This document shows positions 53,529 to 62,880 of a stretch of DNA of 64,000 nt, piece after piece (the first letter of the stretch is position 1; each line of letters starts with the position of its first letter). Below the pieces are notes generated by a model, which was given only the letters and a program-made list of their open reading frames with translations, was not told the origin of the DNA and ran no database searches. The stretch comes from Ancylomarina subtilis (GTDB taxonomy: Bacteria > Bacteroidota > Bacteroidia > Bacteroidales > Marinifilaceae): the NCBI RefSeq assembly GCF_004217115.1, contig NZ_SHKN01000002.1:434001-498000 (forward strand), given 5' to 3'. A program made the translations under genes and the position numbers.

Positions 53529-54986
53529 TCACGATCTGTTTAGATTTCGTCTCGCTTTTAACTCAATCGTTCTGATTCGATCTTTATAAGTATTATGAGC
53601 ATTCATTTTTTCAATACTTAGCGATGCATCGGAATTTTCATCCCAGCGGCGGCATAGATAGAGCGACTTGTAAATACGACCAATTTGATACTTGCGTGAA
53701 ATGGCCAAGCCCAGAGCATAATCCTCACCATAGTTGACGTTTGGAAGTGGCGTTTCCCGAAGAATAGGGGTGTAGAAAGCACGAGGCGCACCCAGTCCAT
53801 TTATTCGGAGCGCATTGTTGCGCCCGTTCTCAGGTGTCCATTCTTTATGGTCGATTAATCCCGGAGGAATTTCTTCCAACTTAAAATTGACCATCTGATA
53901 GCTACCTACGACCATGGCACACTTTTCCTTATGAAAACTTTCGATAATTTGTTGAATAGTTGTTTCATCAGCATATAAATCATCACTATCCAACTGAATG
54001 GCAAAACGACCACAGCTTTCATGATGAACAGCTTCGTTCCAACAGCCGCCTATACCTAAATCAGTTCGTTCCGGGATAAGGTGAATAATTCTCTTGTCTT
54101 GATTGGCATACTTTTGAATTAATTCTGTGGTTCCGTCTGTCGAGTGATTATCAACGATGATCAGGTTAAATTCAAACTCACTTTTTTGTGAAAGAACCGA
54201 TTTAATGGCATCTTCAAGTGTTTTGACACGATTGAGAACGGGGATGATAACAGAAGCTTCTTGTTTGAAATATTCAGATTTGAAATCAACATCAGTAAAC
54301 TTAGGCTCAAGATAGCCACCAGATTGTTTTAAATATTCAGTGCAGACAGTTTCCATTTCAATTTGGACGTCACGATTTTTAGGATCGACATAATCGAATA
54401 TTTTTTCGCCGGATTTCCTCGTGTCTAATTCCTCTTCGGTATATAGATATTCAGGAATACGAATCAATTCAGATTGCTCAGAAAGAGCCAGGCGAAGCGA
54501 GTATAAAGCCGCGTACTGATTGGTGATGTCGATAGAAATCATCGCTTTTTTTAAAGCTTTGCTGTCGATAAAAAGAAGTGAACCAAAGTCAAAGTCATCT
54601 CTTAAACTTCCTTCCTGATAGTCAATTACAGGATGGTTTTCAACTTGACCATTTTTAATGACTTTAGAATCTGAATAAGTCAAACTTGCTTGTGTATCTG
54701 TAGCAACCTGAACGAAACGATTTAGTGCGAATTGGCCCAGTTTTAAAGCACTTGTTTTTGTATAAATTAATGAAAAGTTACCTGTCGATTTTGCTGCAAT
54801 CTTATGGATTGTCTCACCTGAAAATAGCGACTTTGTTGACAAACATGTTACCCCTTCCATTTCGAAACTGGCATCTCCAACGACGAAGATTTCTGAAACG
54901 AGTTTCGAGCTTTTTAATTCTTTTATCGTGTTTCGTGTTTCATTCTGTTCACCAACAGGTAGAAAGCATGTAATGGTTTGATTCAT
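53529..54986 (-). CDS. Family 2 glycosyltransferase
   Basis: 485 residues. The C-terminal half is a GT-A domain: ASVIIPVLNRVKTLEDAIKS, the NHSTDGTTE block, and IQLDSDDLY holding the metal-binding DxD. The first about 240 residues look like a degenerate second GT-like domain lacking a DxD. It is the first gene of the minus-strand operon containing the DUF1460 amidase, DUF4922, SpoIID, AmpG-like and YitT genes. Acceptor sugar unknown. Confidence 0.85.
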   Translation of the reverse strand: MNQTITCFLPVGEQNETRNTIKELKSSKLVSEIFVVGDASFEMEGVTCLSTKSLFSGETIHKIAAKSTGNFSLIYTKTSALKLGQFALNRFVQVATDTQASLTYSDSKVIKNGQVENHPVIDYQEGSLRDDFDFGSLLFIDSKALKKAMISIDITNQYAALYSLRLALSEQSELIRIPEYLYTEEELDTRKSGEKIFDYVDPKNRDVQIEMETVCTEYLKQSGGYLEPKFTDVDFKSEYFKQEASVIIPVLNRVKTLEDAIKSVLSQKSEFEFNLIIVDNHSTDGTTELIQKYANQDKRIIHLIPERTDLGIGGCWNEAVHHESCGRFAIQLDSDDLYADETTIQQIIESFHKEKCAMVVGSYQMVNFKLEEIPPGLIDHKEWTPENGRNNALRINGLGAPRAFYTPILRETPLPNVNYGEDYALGLAISRKYQIGRIYKSLYLCRRWDENSDASLSIEKMNAHNTYKDRIRTIELKARRNLNRS

Positions 54987-55383
54987 TCTAATAGTTGTAT
55001 TTAATCTTTTCGATCGGTTCTTTTTGCCATTGGATCAATGGCCATAATGTGTTTAGATGTCATTTTCTAACGTTTCAGCCTGAAATATATTGCCATTTCC
55101 CGACCTATGAATATAAGACTTATGAATTAAAATAGGGACTCTATGAGTGTAATTATTTTAAAGGCTAAATGTTTCATTTGTGGTGTAATATAATAGGATT
55201 ATCGAAAAAAAATGAGGCTTAAGTTTTATTAAGCTTTCAAAATGCATCATTCTTACTTGGATTTGCTATTTTTGGGATTCAAATTATGGATAAGTAGCCG
55301 GTTCATATTTATCCAACCCTGTGTTTGTAGATGAAATTAAGTTCAAATTTATGAGCCTGAATAGGCCTGAAAAATATATAAAG
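54987..55383. other. Divergent intergenic region with a perfect palindrome
   Basis: 397 bases between the GT2 operon and dapB. A 17-base palindrome, GCCATTG-GAT-CAATGGC, lies at 55026-55042, 40 bases upstream of the GT2 start; TATTTTTG at 55267-55274 is a possible -7 element for dapB. Confidence 0.55.
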
Positions 55384-56097
55384 ATGAAGATTGCGCTGAT
55401 TGGTTATGGTAGAATGGGAAAGGAAATTGAAGGCATTGCCCGCGATCGTGGACATGATATTGCTTTAATTATCGATCAGAATAACCAAGCTGACCTGACC
55501 GTTGATAATTTGAAAAACGTTGATGTTGTGATTGAGTTTACTAATCCTGATTCAGCTTTTCGAAATTATATGATCTGTTTTGAAGCGGGGGTTCCGGTCG
55601 TATCGGGAACTACAGGTTGGTTGGATCAGTTGGGAGAAGTGAAATCTTATTGTGAAAACGGGAAAGCATTCTTTTATGCTTCAAACTTTAGTTTAGGGGT
55701 TAATTTGTTTTTCGAATTGAATAAGAAATTGGCACTACTGATGTCTGGTTTTGATCAGTATAATGTGGACATGGAAGAGATTCATCATATCCATAAATTA
55801 GACTCACCCAGTGGAACGGCTTTGACTTTAGCTGAAGGGGTTCTTGAGAATCATCCTGTTAAAAATTCATGGGTTGAAGGTTTAAGTACGAAGGATTCTG
55901 AAATGAGTATTGTTGCTAAGCGTCATGGAGCGGTTCCGGGAACTCATAGCATTACCTGGCATTCAGAAGTTGACGAAATTCAAATTCAACATCAGGCTTA
56001 TAGCCGAAAAGGCTTTGCTTTGGGTGCTGTTTTAGCGGCAGAGTTTATGCCTGGAAAATCCGGATTTCTTGGAATGAAAGATCTTTTGAAACTGTAA
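55384..56097 (+). CDS. dapB: 4-hydroxy-tetrahydrodipicolinate reductase
   Basis: 237 residues from ATG 55384, placing the Rossmann loop IALIGYGRMGKEIE at the start; an in-frame extension to 55321 is rejected. It reduces HTPA in lysine and diaminopimelate synthesis. The catalytic motif is EIHHIHKLDSPSGTALTLAE (His and Lys), with KRHGAVPGTHSI later. The length is short for the family but normal in Bacteroidetes, as I recall. It stands before lepB. Confidence 0.94.
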   Translation: MKIALIGYGRMGKEIEGIARDRGHDIALIIDQNNQADLTVDNLKNVDVVIEFTNPDSAFRNYMICFEAGVPVVSGTTGWLDQLGEVKSYCENGKAFFYASNFSLGVNLFFELNKKLALLMSGFDQYNVDMEEIHHIHKLDSPSGTALTLAEGVLENHPVKNSWVEGLSTKDSEMSIVAKRHGAVPGTHSITWHSEVDEIQIQHQAYSRKGFALGAVLAAEFMPGKSGFLGMKDLLKL

Positions 56098-56163
56098 GTG
56101 ATAATTTGTGTAGATTCGCACAAAACAATCTGAAATTAGATTTCTAAATAAAATAATTACCCT

Positions 56164-57555
56164 ATGAAGGAATTTTTAAAGAATAAATGGTTTAAGTATG
56201 CACTCGCTACCTTTACTTATCTGTTGATGATGATATGGATTGGTAATTTCTGGCTGGTGTTGGGTTTACCTATTATTTTTGACGTTTATATTAGTAAAAA
56301 AGTGCATTGGGCATTTTGGAAAAAACGTGGCGTTAAAAAGCAAGGTTTTATTGTTGAATGGGTTGATGCTTTAATATTTGCAGTTGTAGCAGCAACGCTT
56401 ATTCGTATGTTTTTTATCGAAGCCTATACAATTCCGACTTCTTCAATGGAGAAATCGATGTTGGTTGGCGATTATCTTTTTGTTAGCAAATTGGCTTACG
56501 GTCCTAAAGTGCCTAATACGCCGCTATCATTCCCTTTTGCTCATCATACAATGCCTGGAACTAAGTCTACGAAGTCGTATTCTGAATTGATTCAGTGCCC
56601 TTATCACCGTTTAGCTGGATTTGGAAATGTGGAGCGAAACGATGTTGTCGTTTTTAACTTTCCTGCAGGAGATACGATTTGGGTTGGACATGAAAATCCG
56701 GATTATCATTCATATATTCGCCGATATGGTCAGGAATTTAAGGCTGATGATATGAGTAAAGGTCGTTTGTTGCAATCCGATCAGGCTTATAAAAACATGG
56801 CTCGTAAGTTTATGAAGCAGCGTTACGATATTCGTTCACGTCCTGTAGATAAACGAGAAAATTATATCAAGCGTTGCGTGGGATTGCCGGGTGATACTCT
56901 GATTTCGAAAGATGGCCAACTGTTTGTGAATGGAAAAGCACAAGCTACTATCGAGGATATGCAGTACAATTACATTATTAAAACCAATGGCACTTCCATT
57001 AATCCAAGAAAATTGGATGAGTTGGGTATTGCTTTGGTTGATAGAGGTAAACGAAATTCTTCTGAATATGAAATGCCCTTAACTTCAGAAAAGGTTGAGG
57101 CGCTTAAAAAGTTTAATAATGTAGTCTCTATAACCAGAGTTTTATATCCGGTTGGGATGTACGAAGAGGTTTTTCCATTCAGTAGAGACTATGTTTGGAA
57201 TCGTGATAATTTTGGGCCTTTGGTAATCCCTAAAAAAGGTGTTACTGTTACTTTAAATAAGAAAACTCTACCCTTGTACGAGAGAGCGATTACAGCTTAT
57301 GAAGGCAATAAGTTAAATGTAAAAGCTGATGGGATTTATATTAATGGCAAGTTATCGAATTCGTATACCTTCAAGATGGATTATTATTGGATGATGGGTG
57401 ACAATCGCCATATGTCAGCTGATTCTCGTTATTGGGGATATGTACCCGAAGATCATATTGTAGGGAAAGCGTCTTTCGTTTGGCTTTCGTTAGATAAGGA
57501 TAAATCTTTCTTGAGTAAGATTAGATGGAACCGTATTCTTAAAGGAATCGAATAA
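56164..57555 (+). CDS. lepB: Signal peptidase I
   Basis: 463 residues, much longer than E. coli LepB, with a middle insertion of about 150 residues, common in this phylum. Two N-terminal membrane helices precede the catalytic Ser in YTIPTSSMEKSMLVGDYL and the general-base Lys in KRCVGLPGDTL. The last conserved box is MGDNRHMSADSRYWGYV. It removes signal peptides of the exported proteins above. It lies 66 bases after dapB. Confidence 0.95.
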   Translation: MKEFLKNKWFKYALATFTYLLMMIWIGNFWLVLGLPIIFDVYISKKVHWAFWKKRGVKKQGFIVEWVDALIFAVVAATLIRMFFIEAYTIPTSSMEKSMLVGDYLFVSKLAYGPKVPNTPLSFPFAHHTMPGTKSTKSYSELIQCPYHRLAGFGNVERNDVVVFNFPAGDTIWVGHENPDYHSYIRRYGQEFKADDMSKGRLLQSDQAYKNMARKFMKQRYDIRSRPVDKRENYIKRCVGLPGDTLISKDGQLFVNGKAQATIEDMQYNYIIKTNGTSINPRKLDELGIALVDRGKRNSSEYEMPLTSEKVEALKKFNNVVSITRVLYPVGMYEEVFPFSRDYVWNRDNFGPLVIPKKGVTVTLNKKTLPLYERAITAYEGNKLNVKADGIYINGKLSNSYTFKMDYYWMMGDNRHMSADSRYWGYVPEDHIVGKASFVWLSLDKDKSFLSKIRWNRILKGIE

Positions 57556-57577
57556 GATTAAAGAATCGAATATAATT

Positions 57578-57608
57578 AAGGCTGTCTCCAAGGAGATGGC
57601 CTTTCTCT
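57578..57608 (+). terminator. Terminator of lepB
   Basis: AAGGCTGTCTCC and GGAGATGGCCTT form a short stem around AA, with T-rich sequence after it. Confidence 0.7.
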
Positions 57609-57652
57609 TTATAAATTGATTATTTTTGTGCTTTCGAACAAATCAAGAAGAG

Positions 57653-58294
57653 ATGATGAAAAACACAATGCTATTGTCTACGGCATATTTTGCCCCAATC
57701 CAATATTACTCGAAACTGGTTCAGTCGCATGAAGTGATGATTGAACAATTTGAAAACTATTCCAAGCAAAGTTATCGAAACAGATGTAATATTTTGGGCG
57801 CAAATGGAGAGTTGGCCCTGACCGTTCCGGTTGTTAAGGCAAGCTCAAAAAAAATATTGACTAAGGATGTTCGAATTTCTTACGATACGGATTGGCAGAA
57901 ATTGCATTGGAAAGGCATTGAATCTGCTTATAATTCATCTCCATTTTATGAATTTTACATCGATGATTTAAGACGTTTTTTCGATAGGAAATGGGATTTT
58001 CTTTTGGATCTTAATCTTGAAATCCAGGAAGAGATTAATGGATTGATTGACTTGGATTGTGTGATTAAGAAAACCGACGATTATGTGGAGGATTTAAATG
58101 GAATAATCGATTTTCGTGAGGGTATACATCCCAAAGCATCAAAATCCGTTGTTGATCCGAATTTTGTTTCCAATAAGTATTATCAGGTTTTTAGCGACAA
58201 ATGGGGCTTTGTTGAAAATCTGAGTATTCTCGATCTCCTATTCAATATGGGACCGGATAGTTTAATTCATCTTGAGAAGAGTATAAAAGGATAA
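57653..58294 (+). CDS. WbqC-family protein
   Basis: 213 residues from ATG 57653 (ATG 57656 is equally possible); upstream extension to GTG 57626 overlaps a TATTTTTG element and is rejected. WbqC-like proteins occur in O-antigen or surface-sugar clusters, but their reaction is unproven. The start FAPIQYYSKLVQSHEVMIEQFENY and the SYRNRCNILGANGELALTVPV block are typical. It follows lepB on the same strand after a terminator, so it is likely transcribed separately. Confidence 0.82.
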   Translation: MMKNTMLLSTAYFAPIQYYSKLVQSHEVMIEQFENYSKQSYRNRCNILGANGELALTVPVVKASSKKILTKDVRISYDTDWQKLHWKGIESAYNSSPFYEFYIDDLRRFFDRKWDFLLDLNLEIQEEINGLIDLDCVIKKTDDYVEDLNGIIDFREGIHPKASKSVVDPNFVSNKYYQVFSDKWGFVENLSILDLLFNMGPDSLIHLEKSIKG

Positions 58295-58353
58295 AGTTTA
58301 AAGTGAAAAATAAATTGAACTCAAAAATAGCTTGAGAGATTATCTTTTTATTT

Positions 58354-58393
58354 TTCACATCTTCACATCTTCACATCTTCACATCTTCACATC
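58354..58393. repeat. Five perfect copies of an 8-base repeat at the 3' end of the NUDIX gene
   Basis: Unit TTCACATC (minus strand GATGTGAA) from 58354 to 58393. The NUDIX gene's last residues and its stop (58379-58381) lie inside the repeat. Confidence 0.95.
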
Positions 58394-58813
58394 CTCGAGT
58401 AATTCTGACATAATCAAATCATGATCAAATGCCAGGCTGGGAAGCTGATCAATTGGCCACCATTTTGCCTGTTTGGCATCATCCATACCAACCACTTGTG
58501 GTAATTGATTTAAGTGTAATTCTCCTGTATAAACCACCGATACAGTTCGTCCTCGCGGATCACGATTGACCGATCCATAGGTTTTAAATTGTTTCAATTC
58601 ACAGTTTTCAAAGCCAGTCTCTTCTTTTAATTCGCGATAGGCTGCCTGATCCAAATCTTCATCCATGTCAACAAAACCACCAGGGAATGCCCATGTGTTA
58701 GCAAAGGGATCTTGTGCGCGTTCAATCAAAAGAATGTGTTTCACAGCCTTGTAGTTGCAAAAGATGGCACAATCAACTGTTAGTGCAGGGCGAGGGTATT
58801 GATAGCTGTACAT
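58379..58813 (-). CDS. NUDIX hydrolase
   Basis: 144 residues. The Nudix box is GGFVDMDEDLDQAAYRELKEETGF (G-x5-E-x7-REL-x-EE-x-G pattern) in the middle of the protein. It probably hydrolyses a nucleoside-diphosphate-linked metabolite; the ADP-ribose or sugar-nucleotide type is not resolved. Its start codon overlaps the nth stop by one base, so the two genes are translationally coupled. The C-terminus runs into the 8-base repeat. Confidence 0.9.
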   Translation of the reverse strand: MYSYQYPRPALTVDCAIFCNYKAVKHILLIERAQDPFANTWAFPGGFVDMDEDLDQAAYRELKEETGFENCELKQFKTYGSVNRDPRGRTVSVVYTGELHLNQLPQVVGMDDAKQAKWWPIDQLPSLAFDHDLIMSELLEDVKM

Positions 58814-59463
58814 TATTTAATTTTCTTTTGTTCTTTTTGATAGTGTTTGCAGTAATCCTTAAGGCCGCATGATTTACATTTGGGTGTACGTGCTATACAG
58901 ACATATCGCCCATGTAATATTAACCAATGGTGAGCAGTTGCAACATGTTCTTCGGGGATGAATTTCATCAACTGTTTTTCGGTTTCAAGCGGGGTTTTGG
59001 CGTTGGTGGTTAAACCCATGCGAGCTGATACTCTAAAAACGTGCGTGTCTACTGCCATGGCGGGTTTGTCGTAAATGACCGAAGCAATCACATTGGCTGT
59101 TTTTCTTCCAACACCAGGCAGTTTCTGCAATTCCTTAATATCATCCGGCACTTCTTCTTTAAAATCTTCAACCAACATCTTTGCCATGCCTAACAGATGT
59201 TTGGCCTTGTTATTGGGATAGGAGCAAGATCGTATCAGATCGAAAATATCATCCTGAGTGGCATGAGATAGATCAAATGCGGTCGGGTATTTGTCGAAGA
59301 GAGCTGGTGTCATCATATTCACTCTCTTGTCGGTGCATTGAGCGGATAAGATTACGGCAACTAATAATTCGTAGGGGTTGCTATAATGAAGTTCAGTTTC
59401 AGCTATTGGCATATTTTCCTGAAACCAACTTATGATTTTTTCAAAACGTTCTTTTTTTCGCAT
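58813..59463 (-). CDS. nth: Endonuclease III
   Basis: 216 residues. This bifunctional DNA glycosylase removes oxidised pyrimidines. The helix-hairpin-helix with catalytic Lys is LPGVGRKTANVI, the catalytic Asp is in AVDTHVFRVSARMG, and the 4Fe-4S loop is CIARTPKCKSCGLKDYC near the C-terminus. The C-terminal tail is basic. The NUDIX gene overlaps its stop. Confidence 0.97.
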   Translation of the reverse strand: MRKKERFEKIISWFQENMPIAETELHYSNPYELLVAVILSAQCTDKRVNMMTPALFDKYPTAFDLSHATQDDIFDLIRSCSYPNNKAKHLLGMAKMLVEDFKEEVPDDIKELQKLPGVGRKTANVIASVIYDKPAMAVDTHVFRVSARMGLTTNAKTPLETEKQLMKFIPEEHVATAHHWLILHGRYVCIARTPKCKSCGLKDYCKHYQKEQKKIK

Positions 59464-59946
59464 TGCTGAATTTTCTTATTGTTTTCACGAAAGTAATGAT
59501 TTTTAATAAAAGACTTTCTTGTCCCTATAAGAGATGTTGAAATATTATTTTCATTTGAATGAAGGGTGAGTTTCAAATTAATCTGAGAGAATCGTTTTAT
59601 ATGAATTTTGAATTAGTTTGTAAACATATTCCTGTTTAGTTTTTACTTGTTTTTATCTGGAATTAGGCGTGTCAGCTTATTTATTTTTAATCCAAATAAT
59701 ATTAGTGATATATTGACTAATGCTCTTTTATTGCTGATTAATGATATTTTTGTTGATTTAAATACGTTTGTTTATGATTAATATTTTTTTAGTGTTAGAT
59801 TTTCGATTTTATTTTTTACTTTATTTTGATATATATTTGATATCGAATTACAAAGCATAATCCCCCTTATTTAGAAATGAATATGATGTTTTGTAAACCT
59901 CAACTAGCTATACTATTTAGTATTACTAACCAAATTAATTGAAAAC
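59464..59946. other. 483-base AT-rich intergenic region
   Basis: Divergent region between nth and the peptidase at 59947. T-rich with no ORF, RNA or strong hairpin. TATATTTG at 59832-59839 is a possible -7 element for the peptidase gene, without a clear -33 box. Confidence 0.4.
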
Positions 59947-60804
59947 ATGAAAAAGTTATTTCTAAGATCAACTTTATTGGTCTTTTCTGCAGCAACCCTA
60001 ATCCTTTCGTTTCCTTCTTGTGATAATACGGAAACTGATATTCAGGATCAAGCTATTCAGGAAGAAAATGTGATGATTAATTCAGGGTATTTAGCTTTAC
60101 CTGAGGCTGAGTACAATAAAATTCCATTGGCATCAGCCATCAGTAAAACCAAAGCATATCCAACTTCGGTAGCACTTAACTGTCCACCTGTTAGAAATCA
60201 GGGGGGTGAAGGTTCTTGTGTGTCCTGGGGTGTTGGTTATGCAGCACGAAGTATTTCCTGGCAAGCTGCCAATGGTGGTGCTTATAGTTTAGATTACAAT
60301 ATTTTTAGCCCAGAGTTTATTTATAATCAAATTAAAGTTGGAAGTTGTGGTAGTGGTTCTTATGTGACTGACGGCTTAAATTTAATTCAAAACGATGGTG
60401 TTTGTTTATGGGCAGACATGCCTTATACAGACGTTTCTTGTGATTTATTACCCAATAATACTCAAGTTGCCTTGGCAGCCAATTATAAGATTGCAAATTA
60501 CACCCGTTTGTCAATAACATTAGATGCTTTTAAAGATCAGTTAGCAGCAGGTAAACCAATTGTTGTTGGTGGCGCGGTTTATAAAACATTCGCATATCTT
60601 GGTTATGATGAGATTCAAACTAAGGCGGTAGGCAGAAGCTTAGGCGGACATTGCTATTGTGTTGTTGGTTATGACGATGCTAAGAATGCTTTTAAAGTGA
60701 TCAACTCATGGGGGACTTCATGGGGAACCGATGGTTTCGGATGGATTTCATATGATATCATGTCAAAAGTTTGGCAAGAAGCTTATGTTGTAACCGAAAA
60801 ATAA
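59947..60804 (+). CDS. Papain-family (C1) cysteine peptidase lipoprotein
   Basis: 285 residues. Signal region ends LILSFPSC, a plausible Bacteroidetes lipoprotein site followed by acidic residues (DNTETDIQDQ), a pattern that can favour surface display. Catalytic layout is complete: Gln and Cys in RNQGGEGSCVSWGVGYAA, His in GGHCYCVVGYDD and Asn in VINSWGTSWGTDGFGW. There is no long propeptide. It is monocistronic with a terminator. Its target is unknown; it may degrade host or environmental protein. Confidence 0.88.
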   Translation: MKKLFLRSTLLVFSAATLILSFPSCDNTETDIQDQAIQEENVMINSGYLALPEAEYNKIPLASAISKTKAYPTSVALNCPPVRNQGGEGSCVSWGVGYAARSISWQAANGGAYSLDYNIFSPEFIYNQIKVGSCGSGSYVTDGLNLIQNDGVCLWADMPYTDVSCDLLPNNTQVALAANYKIANYTRLSITLDAFKDQLAAGKPIVVGGAVYKTFAYLGYDEIQTKAVGRSLGGHCYCVVGYDDAKNAFKVINSWGTSWGTDGFGWISYDIMSKVWQEAYVVTEK

Positions 60805-60830
60805 AAATTTAGTTAGTTGAGGTTAAGTTT

Positions 60831-60867
60831 TAAAAATCCTGTTGCGAATTCGTGACAGGATTTTTAT
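60831..60867 (+). terminator. Terminator of the C1 peptidase gene
   Basis: AAAAATCCTGT and ACAGGATTTTT form an 11-bp stem around TGCGAATTCGTG. Confidence 0.85.
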
Positions 60868-60952
60868 CGTTTGAATAATTCAGATTAGATAATGAGATAG
60901 GGTGTCGTTTCTAATTTGTAAGTTTGCAACTTAATCGAAAGCAAAGTCATTC

Positions 60953-62818
60953 ATGATATCATACTTACAAATAGAAAACCTTAGCAAAAGCTATGGTGAT
61001 CAGATTTTATTTACCGACATCAGTTTTGGTGTGGGACAGGGGCAAAAGATTGCTTTAATTGCAAAAAATGGAACGGGAAAAACCTCTCTTTTGAATATTA
61101 TTGCTGGAAAGGATGCTCAGGATAGTGGTGATGTGACCTTCCGGAAGGATATTAAATTGGGCTATTTGGAGCAGATTCCAGAGATGGAGGAAAGCAATAC
61201 GGTCATCAACGAGTTGTTTAATTCAACAGATCCGGTTTTATCAGTTATTCGCGATTATGAGAGAATGATTGAATCAGGCAATGAGGAGGGTATGACTGAG
61301 ATTCTTGAGAAGATGGATTTGTTTAAGGCCTGGGATTATGAAGTTAAGGTGAAACAGATTTTGTCTAAGCTTAAGATTACCAATTTTGATCAGCCAATAT
61401 CTCAATTGTCGGGTGGACAAAAGAAACGTGTGGGAATGGCGAAGGTTTTGATTACTGATCCTGATTTTTTGATGCTGGATGAGCCGACCAACCACTTGGA
61501 TTTGGAGATGATTGAATGGTTGGAAGACTATCTGAAAAAATCGAAGTGCACCCTTTTGATGGTGACTCACGACAGGTATTTTTTAGACCGGGTTTGTAAC
61601 GAGATTGTTGAGATGGATGCTAACAACATTCATACCTATAAGGGAAATTATTCCTATTATCTTGAGAAAAGGGAAGAGCGAATCCTGAATCAGAATGCTG
61701 AAGCCAGCAAAGCTAAAAGTCTTTTGAAAACGGAACAGGAGTGGATGCGACGCATGCCACAGGCTCGAGCGACTAAGGCAAAATCGAGAATTGATGCTTT
61801 TTACGAATTGAAAGAGAAGGCAAGCAAGAGTTATCGTGAGGATAAAATGGATATCGATATCAAGTCAGCTCGTTTGGGAACCAAGATTCTTGAATTTGAT
61901 CACTTGAATAAGAGCTTTGGTGATTTGAAGATTCTTGAAGATTTTTCATATAAATTTCAGAGAGGTGAGAAAATAGGGATCATTGGTAAGAATGGGACTG
62001 GTAAATCGACTTTCCTAAATATTATTACGCAAAATCTCGAAGCAGATTCAGGTAATATTGAGATTGGTGAAACGGTTGTTTACGGTTATTACAAACAAGA
62101 TGGTATCACTATTAATGAGGATCAGAAGATTATTGAAGTCATCAAAGAAATTGCAGAGAGTATCGACTTGGGGAATGGCAAGGTGATGTCTGCTTCGCAA
62201 TTTTTGGAATATTTTCTGTTCCCAGTCAAAACGCAATACAATTTAGTATCGAAATTGAGTGGTGGAGAAAAACGTCGATTGTACCTGATGACGGTGTTGA
62301 TGAAAAATCCGAACTTCCTGATTCTGGATGAGCCAACCAATGATTTGGATATCATGACTCTGAATGTATTGGAGGATTATCTGATGAATTTTAAAGGCTG
62401 TTTGATTATTGTCTCTCACGACCGTTATTTTATGGATAAGGTGGTTGAGCATTTGTTTGTATTCGAAGGGCAGGGGCAAATTCGAAATTTCCCGGGTAAT
62501 TATACCATTTACAGAGAGACTCAACTCGAGGAAGAGAAAGAACAGAAACAGGTTGAGAAGCCTGTGAAAGTAAAAAAGGAAAAGCCTAAGCAAACTGTTA
62601 AAACCAAATTGTCGTTTAACGAAAAACGTGAATTTGAGCAGTTGGAAAAGGATATGGAAAGCCTGAATGAAGAAAAGGCAGAGCTTGAAACAGCTATGAG
62701 CTCAGGTACTTTATCGAATGAAGATTTGATGACGAAATCGGCCCGTATACAGGAAGTCATCGACCTGCTTGATGAAAAAGAAATGCGTTGGTTGGAGCTT
62801 AGCGAAATAGGAAATTAA
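60953..62818 (+). CDS. ABC-F family ATPase (Uup-like)
   Basis: 621 residues, two ABC domains in one chain with no membrane part. Site 1: Walker A AKNGTGKTSLL, signature LSGGQKKRVGMAK, Walker B FLMLDEPTNHLD. Site 2: GKNGTGKSTFL, LSGGEKRRL, FLILDEPTNDLD. The C-terminal about 85 residues are a Lys/Glu-rich linker plus coiled coil (KREFEQLEKDMESLNEEKAELE), as in Uup. ABC-F proteins act on ribosomes or DNA. The signature of the first domain and the tail favour Uup over EttA. Confidence 0.93.
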   Translation: MISYLQIENLSKSYGDQILFTDISFGVGQGQKIALIAKNGTGKTSLLNIIAGKDAQDSGDVTFRKDIKLGYLEQIPEMEESNTVINELFNSTDPVLSVIRDYERMIESGNEEGMTEILEKMDLFKAWDYEVKVKQILSKLKITNFDQPISQLSGGQKKRVGMAKVLITDPDFLMLDEPTNHLDLEMIEWLEDYLKKSKCTLLMVTHDRYFLDRVCNEIVEMDANNIHTYKGNYSYYLEKREERILNQNAEASKAKSLLKTEQEWMRRMPQARATKAKSRIDAFYELKEKASKSYREDKMDIDIKSARLGTKILEFDHLNKSFGDLKILEDFSYKFQRGEKIGIIGKNGTGKSTFLNIITQNLEADSGNIEIGETVVYGYYKQDGITINEDQKIIEVIKEIAESIDLGNGKVMSASQFLEYFLFPVKTQYNLVSKLSGGEKRRLYLMTVLMKNPNFLILDEPTNDLDIMTLNVLEDYLMNFKGCLIIVSHDRYFMDKVVEHLFVFEGQGQIRNFPGNYTIYRETQLEEEKEQKQVEKPVKVKKEKPKQTVKTKLSFNEKREFEQLEKDMESLNEEKAELETAMSSGTLSNEDLMTKSARIQEVIDLLDEKEMRWLELSEIGN

Positions 62819-62835
62819 AGCGCAATGATATAATG

Positions 62836-62871
62836 AAAATACCGACTTCTGATGAGGTCGGTATTTTTTTT
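62836..62871 (+). terminator. Terminator of the ABC-F gene (probably bidirectional)
   Basis: AAAATACCGACT and AGGTCGGTATTTT form a stem around TCTGATG, then a T-run. The convergent MscS gene ends at 62881. Confidence 0.88.
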
Positions 62872-62880
62872 GATTGGTAT

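Noticed and set aside
55321-55383. Extended start of dapB
   Set aside because: The Rossmann motif should lie near residue 1; the extra 21 residues are unconserved-looking and precede a typical start.
58354-58393. CRISPR or attachment site
   Set aside because: Units are contiguous 8-mers without spacers; a simple tandem repeat.
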